64,000 nucleotides of DNA from Thuidium tamariscinum (lineage: Eukaryota; Streptophyta; Bryopsida; Hypnales; Thuidiaceae): positions 8,763,598 through 8,827,597 of the forward strand of contig OX344756.2 in the NCBI GenBank assembly GCA_947034885.2, given 5' to 3'. The notes beneath the pieces were generated by a model. That model saw only the letters and a list, made by a program, of their open reading frames with translations, was not told the origin of the DNA and did not search any database. The position numbers and the translations under genes are program-made. Shown here piece after piece: positions 37,601 to 49,898 of this stretch; position 1 is the stretch's first letter; every line of letters starts with the position of its first letter.

Positions 37601-40600
37601 TCCTGCCATTTTGGAAGCATATGGTCAGTTGATGTAGAGAAAGCTGTTTCCAAAGGTATATTAAAACACACTATACTCCAAGGAACTCAACGTGTGTAAC
37701 GAAATGGAAATACAGAAGATTGCAGTTGGGGGATGGAAGATTCTGAACGGAACTGATTACAACGTGGAAAGTAATGGAAGGAAACTTAAACTTATGGAAA
37801 GTGTGCCCACTAGGCTCTCATACTGGCATGCTTACTTTCCAAAATCTTCCCATTTTGGAGCATTATTTGTTACGTGAATACTAAGGTTTCTCTCATTAGA
37901 TTTCACCATGAGATATTCCCCTTGGTGAATTCATACATTTTCCAGAAATGCAAGTATTTCGTGCATGAGGATATAATGAGATACCACAATGGGAGATAAA
38001 TTGAAACAACCTGGCTGCACAGGTCTTGTCTGAGAAATGTCCCTACTGCCACCATTGCACTGTACTGTACAGCAGCTTCTGTCTGATAGAAAGACCACCC
38101 CCCAAAAAGACTCTGGTAAGCACATCCCTTAAATTACATGGTAGTCAAGGAAATCATTTATCTTCCACTTGATGTTTGTTAAAGGAAAATATGCTACCTT
38201 GCTTGCGGACCCAACGGCACAGGGAATCAGGAGTTTGCTAAGGACATCCTGAGCAAGAGGAGCCCATGACGATTCCAACTCCTGTTTCTCAAATAATTCG
38301 TTCAGGAGCTGTTGCAATAGTAATCACCAAATTAATCATTCTACGTCTGAATACACTCATTCTAGATACTCAGGAGACACAACCAGGTGCTTTAAAATGA
38401 CGGAAATAATGTATTTTTTATGTCGATCTCACTGTCTCGTGGGTTTTTATACGAGACCTTGAACAAGCAGAATTTAGTGTATGTCAATTCTACTGAAGAA
38501 CCCAGAGTCATTTCTCTCCCCGCTGAAAAAATAGTTACAGAACCAGGTGAACTCCACGATAGCAAACGGTAAGCAAATATACATTTAGAGATACACAGAC
38601 ACGTGTACATACCTGCAAGAAGCGGATACGAAGAGTAAGGTCTTGGTCGATTTGCAAGCACACACTAAATATAGGCATAAGTGACTTCAGATGAGGACCC
38701 ACCTGCAAAAGGTAGAAGGGACCAAATGATTAAGATTCGAGACTTGAGTACTCAGAACGTAGATGCTAGATGGTCAAATGCAATTGCAAAGACGAAGGTA
38801 GTGGCATTGGAGCAATAGCACCCAAAGCCATGAATTACATCGCTCTTGCGCTACTTAGAACTCAAAGAAAGAGCGGCTGCCACTTTTAAATTTCCTGTGC
38901 CTTCAGATTGCCGCATTTGATTAATTCAAAGAAGTATGTGATATTTAAGATAGGTGAACTCTAATAGGTGACGTTAACGCGGTGAGATTGGTTGAGAGCC
39001 AAGTCAATTTTTTTTCCAATTCTAATGAAGTTCCGAGGTTCACCATAGCATCATTAAGCAAGCACTTAGGGTTTCAAATGAGCCTGTAAGTAGGATTGCA
39101 GATTTGGAAAACAGACGAGGATGGTGGTAATTAACATTATTCATATACCCGGGTTTGGGAATTAATTGGAGTATGGTACGTACGATATCGATGGAACTGC
39201 GTATGAAATTGTGGAACACAAGTTTCCCTGGCAAGCTTGAAGACCAGCCTTCGCAACCAGTTGTATCGATGTCCAAAAAGCAATGAATGTGTTGCACATA
39301 AAGCTCTCTGGCTGATTCCATTCCTAATGCTTGAGCAAGATCTTCCAGAGCCTGACCAGATCTCTTTTGAAGTTGCGCATCCTCTTCAACACTTTGAAGC
39401 TGCAATCCACAATAAATTGACACAAATGGATTGGTATGAAAAGCTCAAGTGATATTACAAGGGAATAAACAGAGGGGAAAATCGTTCGTCAATGAAGACC
39501 TCGATGAAACAGAAAAAGTTTATGATGCATTTATTCAAATAGAACCAATGACGTCCGAGTCTAAGATAGGAAGGATGAAACATCAGACTATTAATGCTTG
39601 TGGCTCACCCGAAGAACCAAAACAAGGATCTTGAAGGATGAGGACTTGCATAGAGCTCCAGCAACCTGGATTAAATTGGCCACTACTTGCAGAAGCTGCA
39701 AAGTGACACTTAGTTCATCAAATAGTAAACTTGGAAATCTCTCAAAGACAGCAGCAAGACCAATTTCAGAACTGGAAAAGTCATGAGCTTGAATGATTGA
39801 CAGCTAGTAAGAAAATTCACCATTAGAAGTTAACGATCTATTAATAATGATCACAGGCCTAAAAGACTATCCAAGGCCTGGAAGAGAATTGGCAAAATTT
39901 GAACTAGCAAAGTCCAATGTTTTCACAAAGAACTGAAATATATTGAAAGAATCCAGAAATTTTCTCAAGAGGGCAATAACGCTACAACCAGACTTAAAAA
40001 AATGAGTTGCAATTCCTGGTATTTTGAGGTTCCATTTCAATTTGGTAAATGTGCAAGTAGGAGACAATGATTTGTTGAAGAGAATGCACTGCTTGTATCT
40101 CATAAGTTGGACGCAATGAGTTGGTAACTTGGAACTTGGAAGAGCATACCGGTGTCCTGAACTTTGCATAGACACTAGGACTAAGGTGGGTACACCCAAA
40201 AGCGCCACTTATTCTTACTGTGCCTGGTCCTGTTATCATGCTGTTCAGATTTTTATATAGTCTTGTTGGTTTGTGAAAGCATGTTCCAACACACCAAAAA
40301 ACAGAGGATTTGGATACCGTATGCAAAAGTTATTAACGGTCAAAGTCTGTTTCTGAAAGCACCTTCTACAGTCTGGGTATATGACTGACTTTGGAAATGC
40401 ATGCACATTGTAGATGGCGCTTTAAGGTCAGGTGCCATTTTGGGTGTACCTACCTTACAATGCAAGTTTGTGCTTGTATTGGTTTTACCTGATTTTGAAC
40501 AGCAGAGTGGTTGCTGCAGAATACTTCTTTTTCGTAAAGCTTATCACAAATCTGATCATGCAAATTTCCATATGGTTATTCACAGTCCATAGAGAGACCA

Positions 40601-43600
40601 TGAAATGGAGGGGATTGCAAGCCTAGAACAAGTCTAGGATATTTCATACTTACTGGAAAAAGATCTCAACCAGAACCATATGGAATCCAATGCAAAATTC
40701 AAGAAGAAAGAATTAATTTTCAATGCTATACTATCAATGAATTTGCTTCAATTGGTAACACACCTTCACAACATGCTTCTCCTCCATTGCTTTGCGGGGT
40801 GTACCATAAAGAAATGCAGCAGTAACAGCTAGAACATTTGCTCTCTGTCAAATAACTACAAATTTTATTAATGAGTCAGAGATTTATCACCACATAAACT
40901 TGTGTAAAATTATAAAGGAGAAATAAAGGAGAAAAATTATAAGTTTACATTGTGCTATATATATTTTAGAGAAGCATAGAACTTGATTCAGTATTGATAT
41001 ACATTGATTAATAATTGCATGTCAATGCTAAAAATGTGTTAGACCAAAGGTTTATCATGTACAGATACAACTATAAATTTGTATTCAAAGGTTCTCAATG
41101 AGCAAGCTATGGGACCCTTTAGTTTGCTAATTAGTCATAAGTAAAGTACCTGTGCTTGACTTGCTTTTGTGTTACTCAGAGGCTTTAGAACCGAAGACAA
41201 CCATTTTCTTGGAGGCACATGAAACCCAATAATATGAATGATAGCAACAACTCGCTTTGCAACTTTCACATCATCGTCCCCTACTGCACTGCATTGATTC
41301 TCCAACATTTTCGGGTCACATGTCATGACCTTCATAAGGATATCAAACAGAAATTGTGACACAATTTTTCTTGTATTAAAGGGTATTGCAAGAAACACTT
41401 GTCTGTCCCTGACTTCTTTAAGAGAGGTGAGTTTCTGATCATGACTTTTGTGTTATATCTGAAAAGGACCACAAATTCATAACTCAGGTGGACATGACTA
41501 TTTTACACCTTATTTAATTTTTCTAATAATCTCTAAGACTACTTTTAATGCTTATAAGCATCACCTAATTCGATGTCTATTTCTTCTATTTCGAGGATTT
41601 TTGTACTATTTTAGTACCAAAAAGAAAACTCTAAAATTAAGAATTGAAACTTGAGGTTATTTCAAGGATTACAAAGACTAAGAGATTTTTCAAAAATAGA
41701 AAAATATCCATCTTGGGCATATGCTCGTTGAGAGCTTCCCCTATATCAACACTAGGAACATACAGTTTTTTTTCTTGAGATTTAATTACTTAATCAATGT
41801 CCCCTTCAAGTCAATTTTTCATTATCATTATTATTATTATTATTAATATCTGAATATTTTCTAAAAATAAAAACATCAAAGTATGTATTTTCTTGTAGTT
41901 TTCTATTAACACATTGTTTTAAGCAACTTCCGGATGTATATCTAAAGCTTTATTTTTTTCAAAAACATGAATTATATTATATTTACATTAATTATTAAAA
42001 AAAATTCAAAAGCTCAAAAACTGCCTGTACTTCCCCAATTAGGCACAAAATTGGCAAGTGATTCTTGCAATGACCCCTTCAACTGAAGACAGTTACTACA
42101 TGAATACTGGTCCTTTTATTAGATAGCTGCCAACTGTACTAAGTAGAACTCATGTAGCATTGTGGCAAATTGTCCCTTACTACATGCTACATTTAGTAGA
42201 CTAGGTAGTAGAATTTACTATGCGGGAGAATAATGCAAGTTTCTCTAAGTTAGTTGAACCTCAAAATTTAATTCACAAGAGGTTTCCAAGAGGTTAATTG
42301 GAAACCTGAAAAAGGCTGGAATCAGAATATCAAGGTTGTCCTTAGCAAGTCCCTCCGCCAATACCTGTAAATTCATAAAGACGGGGATTTAGCGGGATTT
42401 AACAATGGAAATTAAGCATAGCAAGATAGTGAAGTTACCATGCCAGCTCTCATTGACAGATAAGAAAAATATAACGAACCATAAGCGTGTGAAGAAACCG
42501 AGCTGCACACAATCGAGTTCGAGTTCTCCATTGCTTAAGTTCTTTTAGAGCTGGTTCTATCACTGGTCTCAAGAACGCCTGTCAATGACAGAAATTCAGT
42601 AACGTTGTGGCTTTGGAGGATCATTAAGAAATTAGATTATTTACAGCTGAAGTTGAGCCCACAAGTTGAGTGATAAGCATGTATATAAAAAGGAAAAACC
42701 CCGTAGATTGTGAAATCACGAGTTCTTTTTTTGAGTTTTATATTATTCTCATAAAAATAATTTGTCTTCTGCTGAACGTCAAAAATACACATTCAAGAGG
42801 AAAAATATGAAAAACAGAAGACTAAGCAATGGCTGAAATGTCGAGATTTTCTCAAGAATCCGATTGCGAACAAATTTAAGTAGTAGATATCAAAACCGTT
42901 AGGCACCAGATCCCATCTCCTATAGACTGATCCTGTTACCAACATCAACTCATCTGTTCATCCAATCGATTGCCCTTCAATTAGCAAGCTGTATATGCAG
43001 GAATTGGCTAAATGTCAATGGCAACTGATTTTGAATGGAAATGTGAGTTGTCAACTACCCCTACAACAGTGGTCTACAACCTCCCACTTTGAAATTATAT
43101 ATTGAGTGAGAAAAATTTGATCCCAAGCGAGTTCGGCACTTGTACCCAGTTGATCTCTCCACAGCTATATTGAGTGATCTCTCAATGAAAGAAAACTCGT
43201 ACATATTGGTTAAAATGATTAAAGTGACTCAGATAACGTCCCCACCTTACATAACTTTCCCTTATGACATTATTCACAATAAATTATCCATACCTCAACC
43301 ATGAGCCGACATCCAGCATTAGCTCTGCCCTTCCAAGGCTTTGGCAGCTGCAGCGTCTCAACGCCTGCCTCGCTCGTATTCATCTTCTTAACCGCCCCCT
43401 CATCCGTAATCTCACTCGTATCCTTCTCCTTCAGAGATGGAGTCAATGTCGGTTCAGTCTTATCATCATCATCTGCTTCATTGGTGAAGATATGTAACCC
43501 ACTTGCGCCACTTCTTTCCTCTGAGGTTAAATTCTCGTCCTTGCTTTCCTGAATCCAAGTACTAATAAGACTGTTATTCTCAGTTTTTGTGCCAGATAGA

Positions 43601-46600
43601 AGCAAGTGCTCCTCATCTTCAAGCTTGGGTGGAGATTTTTCCAGAGTTGATGAAACGGAGACGTAGCTTGAATCACTCTCACTGGTTTCTTCAGCTTGCA
43701 CCCTAGATGCATTAGGCTGTTGATCCTCATCAGAACGACGTGGCTCTTTGTCAGAAGCATGGGGCTCTTCATCTGGTTCATTAGATAGCCACAAATCAGT
43801 GTCAAGTATCTTCTCTGCTGACAGAACCGCCTGGTTCAGTTCTTCCTCCATTGAACTGGTTTGTGATTTCAGAGATTGATGAAGAGACGGTTCTTCAGCA
43901 AGTCCTGGACGCAGAACGCAAGAAAATGAAATGTGAGGAGTCGTCTTGAAGCTTGTGCTTGAAAAAACAAGATGAAAGATTCACAAATAGGGATATCCTC
44001 TATTTGTGCAGTCATATATGTGTGTTGTGGAGTACTTTTGAACTTGCGCAATGTAGGTAAGCTTGTACAAACGTTTAGAAGACAGTAATGCACGTAATTT
44101 AACTAATATACTGTCATCATTTGTAAGGTACAAGGAGCTGTCTTTTATTGTTTACCTTCTTGCGTGGCTGTATCAGCTGAGGTGGAGTTTCCCGGATCGC
44201 TTACTCTCTGTAACCTTTGTTGATCCTTGTCAGAATCCTTATAAGCATCGAGTGACTCTTTATCAGGCCCATTGGATAACCGCGAATGAATGCCTAGTAC
44301 CTTCTCCGTTGACAAAACCGCCTGATTCAATTCTTCCTCCATGGAACTAGTTTGCGCTTTCAAAGATTGAAATAGAGAGGGCTCTCGAGCAAGATCTGGA
44401 AGAATTTCTCAAGAACATGAAGAAGAAAATATGTGAGAAGTGTGACCCTAAGGCTTGTGTTTGCAAAGTTAAGATTGAGGGTTCACGCATGCTACATTGG
44501 GATGCACCATCTGCGTAGTCACAAATATGCATTATGCAATGGTGTGCAATTTTGAATTTGTGCTTTGTGAACAGGCTTGAAAAAATATTTAAAGGGTATT
44601 GATGGACATAATCTGACTAATTTGCATCATTTGTAAAGTGGAACGGTTCGATTACCTTCTTGCGTCGTTATATCCTCTGAGGTGGACTTCCCAGCTTCTC
44701 CCTCCCTCTGTAACCTTCGTTGCTCCTCTACTTCTCGCAGCTCCCGTTCATACTTCTCCTGACACTTCCTTTCGTCCTCCATTACCTTCTCCATGAGTTT
44801 GGCATCTTCTTCTGCGGATCGAAAGCGTTCGCCCTTAGGTCCCTGATCATGACTCCATTAATGTACAACTTTCCTTCAGACAGATCAATTCATACCTCCA
44901 CAAAGAAGTCACAAATTAACTGAAAAAATTCGTTAAAGATGCACATTTAAGAGTACATAACAATACCGATATATTTCTCCAGAAAAGCTTTAGATTATGA
45001 ATATGGACCCAAAACTAGTTTGAGGGGGCCACGATTTCCTTAAGAGGTTCTGTTTCTTGATTCCAGTTTGTTCAACATGAACGAACTCGAAACCTCAAGA
45101 ACTACGACCCTCTTAAGGGAATTGTGGAACCCTCAACCTAGGACTGTGCTATTATTTTGCATCGATGAATACTTCCAAAGTTAAATTCACACATACATAT
45201 CTAGCTCTTGTATCAAGATGGTCCATGAATTTCTTATAAATCTCGCCAATGCCTTCCAGTTTCTCATAAGTCAATGTGGCTATGTCGATGTAATCATCTG
45301 TTATACCGAGCAAGAGGAGAGGCAGGAGTTCGGGGAGGTGGAAGCGCGGAATTTTCCCAGAAACGACACATTGGTGAATCTCCTCATCAGTCATCATGTT
45401 CGATTTGAAGTTGAGCCAGTTACCAACACTAGTAAAGAACAGCTGCAATAAAAAATGGACAAGATAAGTCCATGGGCATCGACCTCCATTAACAAAAATT
45501 GACCCTAAAGCAACATTATAACCAGTATCTGGAAATGCAGTAACAGGCATGCCAGGGTCCTAAGGACATGGTCGTCAAATGAGACGGACATTAGTTGCAA
45601 AAGATTAGTGTTTGCGAAGAGCTTTTCTTTCAATAATAATTTAAACAAACGACAAATCTTCTTCCATTTTTGAAGTGATCTCATAACCAACGTTTTTAGC
45701 ATTTTTTTTCTTGATGGTTCTCTTACTAAAATGATTCCCCCCGCCTTCTTGTGACGCTTGTCCCCATATAAAAGGCGACTCTAATACGCTTAGAATTGCA
45801 TCATTTGGATATCATATGAATATCAAGTTAAATGTTTTCAATGTTTTCATCATAGGATGAGTAAAATCGTGGGTAGGCTTTGACTCTTCAGCTAGTGTAC
45901 GTTGTCTCTCACGAGAAAGAGTTCACTACCTTAACCTTTGAAACCGAGCGTGAGCAATATTCACCAAATTATTAGGATGGAAATCCTTGTTGGCAGCGTG
46001 ATTCAACATGCATAAAAGTCCCCGAATATGTCCCTCATTTCCGGCATAAAATAATTACAGCTTGAATGTTTTGTCACATTTCATTTCTACATTGATCAGA
46101 ACTTGTGGATAATCTCACGAGGTTTTGAATAGGGGGAAAATACGGTATTGAAGCCTGATTGAAGCTAAACGATCCGGGAATTGAAAATTTGCTGAGAAAA
46201 TTCTAGCCATGGCTGAATCTAATACACTGGATTTTCTTACTCTGATGAAAGGAACACATACCTCTCTGACCGCAACGTTCTGGTCAAATGCCAAAGACTT
46301 GGTTCCAGGAGCTAGCTGCTGAGCCACTAAACTTTTAGTAAGCCCGCATTGCATCATTGCATCAATCGCTTGAAAAACTGCAATTCTTACCTGTTAAAAA
46401 AACTAAGAATTTGATCAAATTATTACACAAATTCAAGAACTTGGCTACACATACAGTGTTGAACCATAGGGAGTGATCCAAAGCTTCCTCCTGCATTATA
46501 CCACTTTCTTCAAACGACTACCAGAGATTCAATTATTTACCATGTATATCAGGTTCTGACTACCGGTAAGTCTGTAGTAAACAATGACAGCACAAAATGT

Positions 46601-49038
46601 AGTTCCAGCAAAGATACAACTTACTCGAGAATGAGCATGATTGAGGCAAGGAACGAGGCCTCTGAGGAAGACCCCGGTCTTGTTTCCAAAAACTTCAGGA
46701 TCCCGGTTTGCCAATGCGATGAGAACGCTGCAAGATTTCTTTTGCACCTCATGAAATTGATCAAAAAGGGTCACAGCCACTATCTGTGGCATCACCAAAC
46801 ATCGTCAAAGAACTGGCCTTGTACACATGTCCAACAAGATCACCAACTTGCAAACTGATGCACAAGTTGGCAAGCTTCAATATAAAATAGATCGCCATCA
46901 AAGGCTCATAATAGCTTAAGCTAGAAGATGCATCACACGGGACACGGATTGCTTCCAACAACCACATCACCCTTATATTGTAAGAGTACATTAAATCGAG
47001 AAGATTCAAACCCTGTGTAAAGGATCAATGAGGTTTTGAAGTGTCAGAAGCTCGCACTCTGGGAGCAAGTCATCAATTAACAATGAGAGTAGCTGCAAAC
47101 GAATCTCCTCGGAGCCTTCTAACACAGGTAACTGTCCTGCACCATGAAACCAGTCGCTTGGCAATCAACTTGGCTGCCAGAAATGAACCATTTTTTACTA
47201 CATCGATTGACATGCTACGAATACCACAAAATCTCGATGAAGAATTTGATTATTACCCATCCTTTCCTCCATGACTGGAACAGTCTTCTTCAAAGTGCAG
47301 TCCACCTACAACAAAGCAGAAAAATTACGAATAGATTTAAGGTAAGATAGAGGATACCTCATCCGCTAGGAACCTGATCCCATCTCTCATACCGACCTGT
47401 TTTACCAACAGCAAATTTTTTTCAATTCACTTAATTGACCTTCAATGAGCATGTTGGGTGAAAGCAAGAATAGGCTAAACGTCTACGGCCACTGATCTTC
47501 GAGTGGGAATCGGGTTTTCTACTGTCCCTTCGATTGTGGAATGCAACCTGTTTCTTTGAAATATCATGAGAAATTCAGAAATTGTGACAAAATTTCTATC
47601 TCAAGAGAGTTTGGCCTTCCTACCCAAAGTGATCTCTTCACAGCTCTACCAGTGATCTCCCAATGAAAGCACACTCCTAAATGTAGGTTTAAATTGTTAC
47701 AATGACGCAAACAGTATACCTTATGGCACCCAGAATCGCCACATAAAATGTACAGAGGGCATTCATTGTAAGTGACGATTCTGGATTCATTTACCTTTTT
47801 GCAATCACGAATCAAATGACCCGTGAACTGAGTACACTAGGGAACAACTTGAGACAGAAAGATTGAATCATTGAGTCAAAAAACTAATCACTAGAGTCTG
47901 TCATTGGAATTTTCCAAATCCGATGAATTTGCAACATATCACAACTCTTACAAATACAGCGTAAGGATCCATTACCTCGGTGAGTGACTGAGCCACTTCC
48001 CGAATGAGTTGGATGGCAAGTTCTCTGCATCTCTCTGTCGGATCACTAACACAACCCAGCACTTTTCCGAGGATGACACCATCCCACACTTCCTGCAAAC
48101 CATAATCAACCAGCAGTGTTTTGATACCCATAAAATTGAGACTGGATCTGAGAAAAGCTGGCCATGGAATGCCGTTAAATAATAAAATACCTGCAAAACG
48201 TCCATTGGAGGCAATGATCCTCCTCCGTCATCTTTCAGCAGACATACGTGAAGTTTTTCTATTGCGTTTCTACGTAGCTTCTGCTCTTCAGCTGATAGGC
48301 AATTCAAGGTTCTTTGAATAGTCTGCAGGACCCCAACGTAATTTGACACTTCACAGCAAAGTAGATATGAGTCAAAGAAAGCAGATGTCAAACGATCAGA
48401 GCATCGCGGATACCGAACCCTAATTCTCCCTTGAATTAGGAAATGGGCCCTTTGATGTGAGGAGCTCATTTCAAGAACGTTTTAGACAGTGGGCATAGTG
48501 GTTACATCTCCTATAAACTAACCTCGGAATTCCAGTAATACAAGTCTTCTCAGACAAGCTAAATTTCGTTCGATTATTATATCTTGTGAGCAATGCAACA
48601 ACTGAAGTCTTGACCAGTACTATAGTTGTGTCTTCCCAGGATGTGGCATTGAAAATCCACCACCAAACCATTCTAAATAGACTAACTGGGATCCCTTTCC
48701 AATTTCCGTTAATTCAAGAATACTCTTCTGATTTGTGGATCCCTACCCAATGTGCCAACATGACATTCATTGAAATCTTGAACTCAACCTTCCCCAGGCA
48801 TCCAGGAGAGAGGTACTCCTTACATGTATTGGTCAGAGGCATATTACTCTGTTCTTCAAGAGGATTACTCCTATACTGAAAAAACATTACACTGCTTTGC
48901 ATTCTCCATGAGATGCAATTGGAGGAGTTAAAAATCATGAGACAGGAATCGTAATGCAGCAACCTGAAGAAATGCAGAAACCACTTCCTCCTTTGTGACT
49001 TCACGCGGGTATCCAAGTTCATCAAGCACCTCCGCCAT
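34678..49038 (-). CDS. DNAAF5: DNAAF5/HEATR2-like axonemal dynein assembly factor (24 exons)
   Basis: Cytoplasmic HEAT-repeat protein needed to pre-assemble axonemal dynein arms. Exons: 49038-48964, 48322-48191, 48092-47952, 47305-47257, 47118-47012, 46783-46625, 46390-46262, 45442-45197, 44842-44656, 44395-44156, 43904-43294, 42578-42480, 42364-42306, 41288-41150, 40844-40764, 39803-39666, 39399-39184, 38702-38613, 38308-38198, 38082-38011, 37602-37455, 36872-36730, 35278-35216, 34860-34678. All GT-AG, phases consistent, 1205 residues. HEAT segments follow animal DNAAF5 along the whole length, for example LNCLSAEEQKLRRNAIEKL, GCVSDPTERCRELAIQLIRE, FDQFHEVQKKSC, AVGDDDVKVAKRVV, SARELYVQHI. 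The extra length over the animal protein (about 855) is mostly an acidic insert at about 347-670. Expected expression is in sperm-forming tissue (inference). Confidence 0.9.
36932..37102. mobile_element. CACTA-like MITE in intron 21 of the DNAAF5-like gene
   Basis: A long hairpin. The right end is the inverse of CACTACAAAAAAACAAGAG; the left end is TACTACAAAAAAATGAGGG (first base changed). Inside, TGACTTGTCCACAATGA pairs with TCATTGTGGACAAGTCA. TTT flanks both sides (36929-36931 and 37103-37105). CACTA ends with a 3-bp duplication fit a non-autonomous En/Spm-type element. The overlapping short frames on both strands are by-products of the hairpin. Confidence 0.8.
41384..42074. mobile_element. 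Probable decayed TIR element in intron 13 of the DNAAF5-like gene
   Basis: Left end ATTGCAAGAAACACTTGTC is identical over 19 bp to the left end of the well-bounded element at 62174-62916. The right end AAGTGATTCTTGCAAT differs by one base from the expected inverted copy. Length (about 690 bp) is close to that element's 743 bp, but the interiors look largely different. A second possible acceptor upstream of exon 14 (exon start 41408) would translate this end as coding; see findings. Confidence 0.45.
42895..43250. repeat. Intronic dispersed repeat (partner 47355-47720)
   Basis: Intron 11 of the DNAAF5-like gene. Collinear with intron 3 sequence: GATCCCATCTC, then CCTTCAATTAGCA against CCTTCAATGAGCA, then GATCTCTCCACAGCT against GATCTCTTCACAGCT, then GTGATCTCTCAATGAAAG against GTGATCTCCCAATGAAAG, at similar spacing over about 360 bp. 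Non-coding in both places. Confidence 0.65.
43294..44842 (-). repeat. Tandemly duplicated acidic exons in the DNAAF5-like gene
   Basis: Exons 9-11 encode an acidic, Glu/Ser/Gln-rich insert. The starts of exons 10 and 11 are near-identical (SSMEEELNQAVLSTEK against SSMEEELNQAVLSAEK). The ends of exons 9 and 10 are also alike (STSEDITTQEG against STSADTATQEG, each followed by GTAA). The repeat period is about 490-500 bp and includes the intron between, as expected from unequal crossing-over with breakpoints inside exons. Exon 9 alone is strongly charged and probably coiled coil (MEKVMEDERKCQEKYERELR). Confidence 0.85.
45015..45141. repeat. Foldback in intron 8 of the DNAAF5-like gene
   Basis: CTAGTTTGAGGGGGCCACGA on the left pairs imperfectly with TTGTGGAACCCTCAACCTAG on the right; CTTAAGAGG/CCTCTTAAG arms follow inward, then TTGTTCAACATGAACGAAC near the loop. 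About 127 bp, non-coding, and no target duplication that I can fix. Confidence 0.5.
47355..47720. repeat. Intronic dispersed repeat (partner 42895-43250)
   Basis: Second copy, in intron 3 of the same gene and in the same orientation. Too diverged to define ends by eye; it could be an old retroposon (SINE-like) or a segment copied within the gene. Confidence 0.65.
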
Positions 49039-49898
49039 CGCTAAAAGAACTCCGATCAAGATTTCAAACACTACTGCAACGAGCAACCCCGAAATTAGTT
49101 CCAACCCTAACAAAGAATCGAAGCAAATGTGTCGTGAACCACTTTAAAGATGGTCGGACAAGGAATCGACTGCCACGATTTCCCAACCCCTAATTAGAGC
49201 CTCTCGTATACTATGACATAGTTTGAATGTTTCTGTGACAAAGTGAGCTACAGTCTATCATAAAAATTAAAGAAGTTTGAGCGAATCACAAACATGCAGC
49301 AGCAGATCGCTGAAGAATACGTGTATCCACGAAAGGGACCAAAAAATCTAACGAGGCTCAACAATATGTCTTATTACCCTTCAAAGCCCTACAGGAAGTG
49401 ATAACTCCGTCAACGATCGGCAACCGTCGCAGCAATTCCTCGGTTCCAGACTCAAAATTAGGGCTCACATTTTATCGTGGAAGATTCTAACTTAACAACA
49501 GTAGAAATTGGCGGGTACGGATGAAACAGACTGACTGGAACTGACTCAGCATAGTCCTCAACATTCGAAGTTCCCATCCCAGCATTCGAAGTTCCCCGTC
49601 CCCAATATCCTCCTGAAGTCAGTCACTGAGTCATCATAAGCTTAGTTCCCAAATCTGCACCCAGATTCCGTGGTTCCATGATTCCTGGATTGTTCCCCCG
49701 CCTTCTCGAACTCCCAAAGGAAGCGGTGCTCATCACAACTATCATCAAACCTGAAGTCATGATATGATTCCGTTCATGAAGTTTGTGCCTGTTCTTGGTC
49801 CCTGCTTTTCATATTTGGTTTTGCATTTTAGGTGTGAAATTGTGTCAAAACTGATCATCTGGTGATTCAAGATCTCGCCGATCGGTTCGCAAGTTCAA
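49039..49898. promoter_or_regulatory. Region between divergent genes (likely bidirectional promoter)
   Basis: The DNAAF5-like ATG (49038, minus) and the 5' UTR of the small plant gene (plus, donor at 49899) point away from each other across about 0.86 kb. The interval is less AT-rich than the flanking deserts and has no coding frame of its own. It must hold both 5' UTRs and both promoters. I could not fix the transcription starts or regulatory motifs. Confidence 0.55.

Noticed and set aside
48500-48880. Open frames in intron 1 of the DNAAF5-like gene
   Set aside because: They have no recognisable motif, and the conserved protein joins exon 1 directly to exon 2 in phase.
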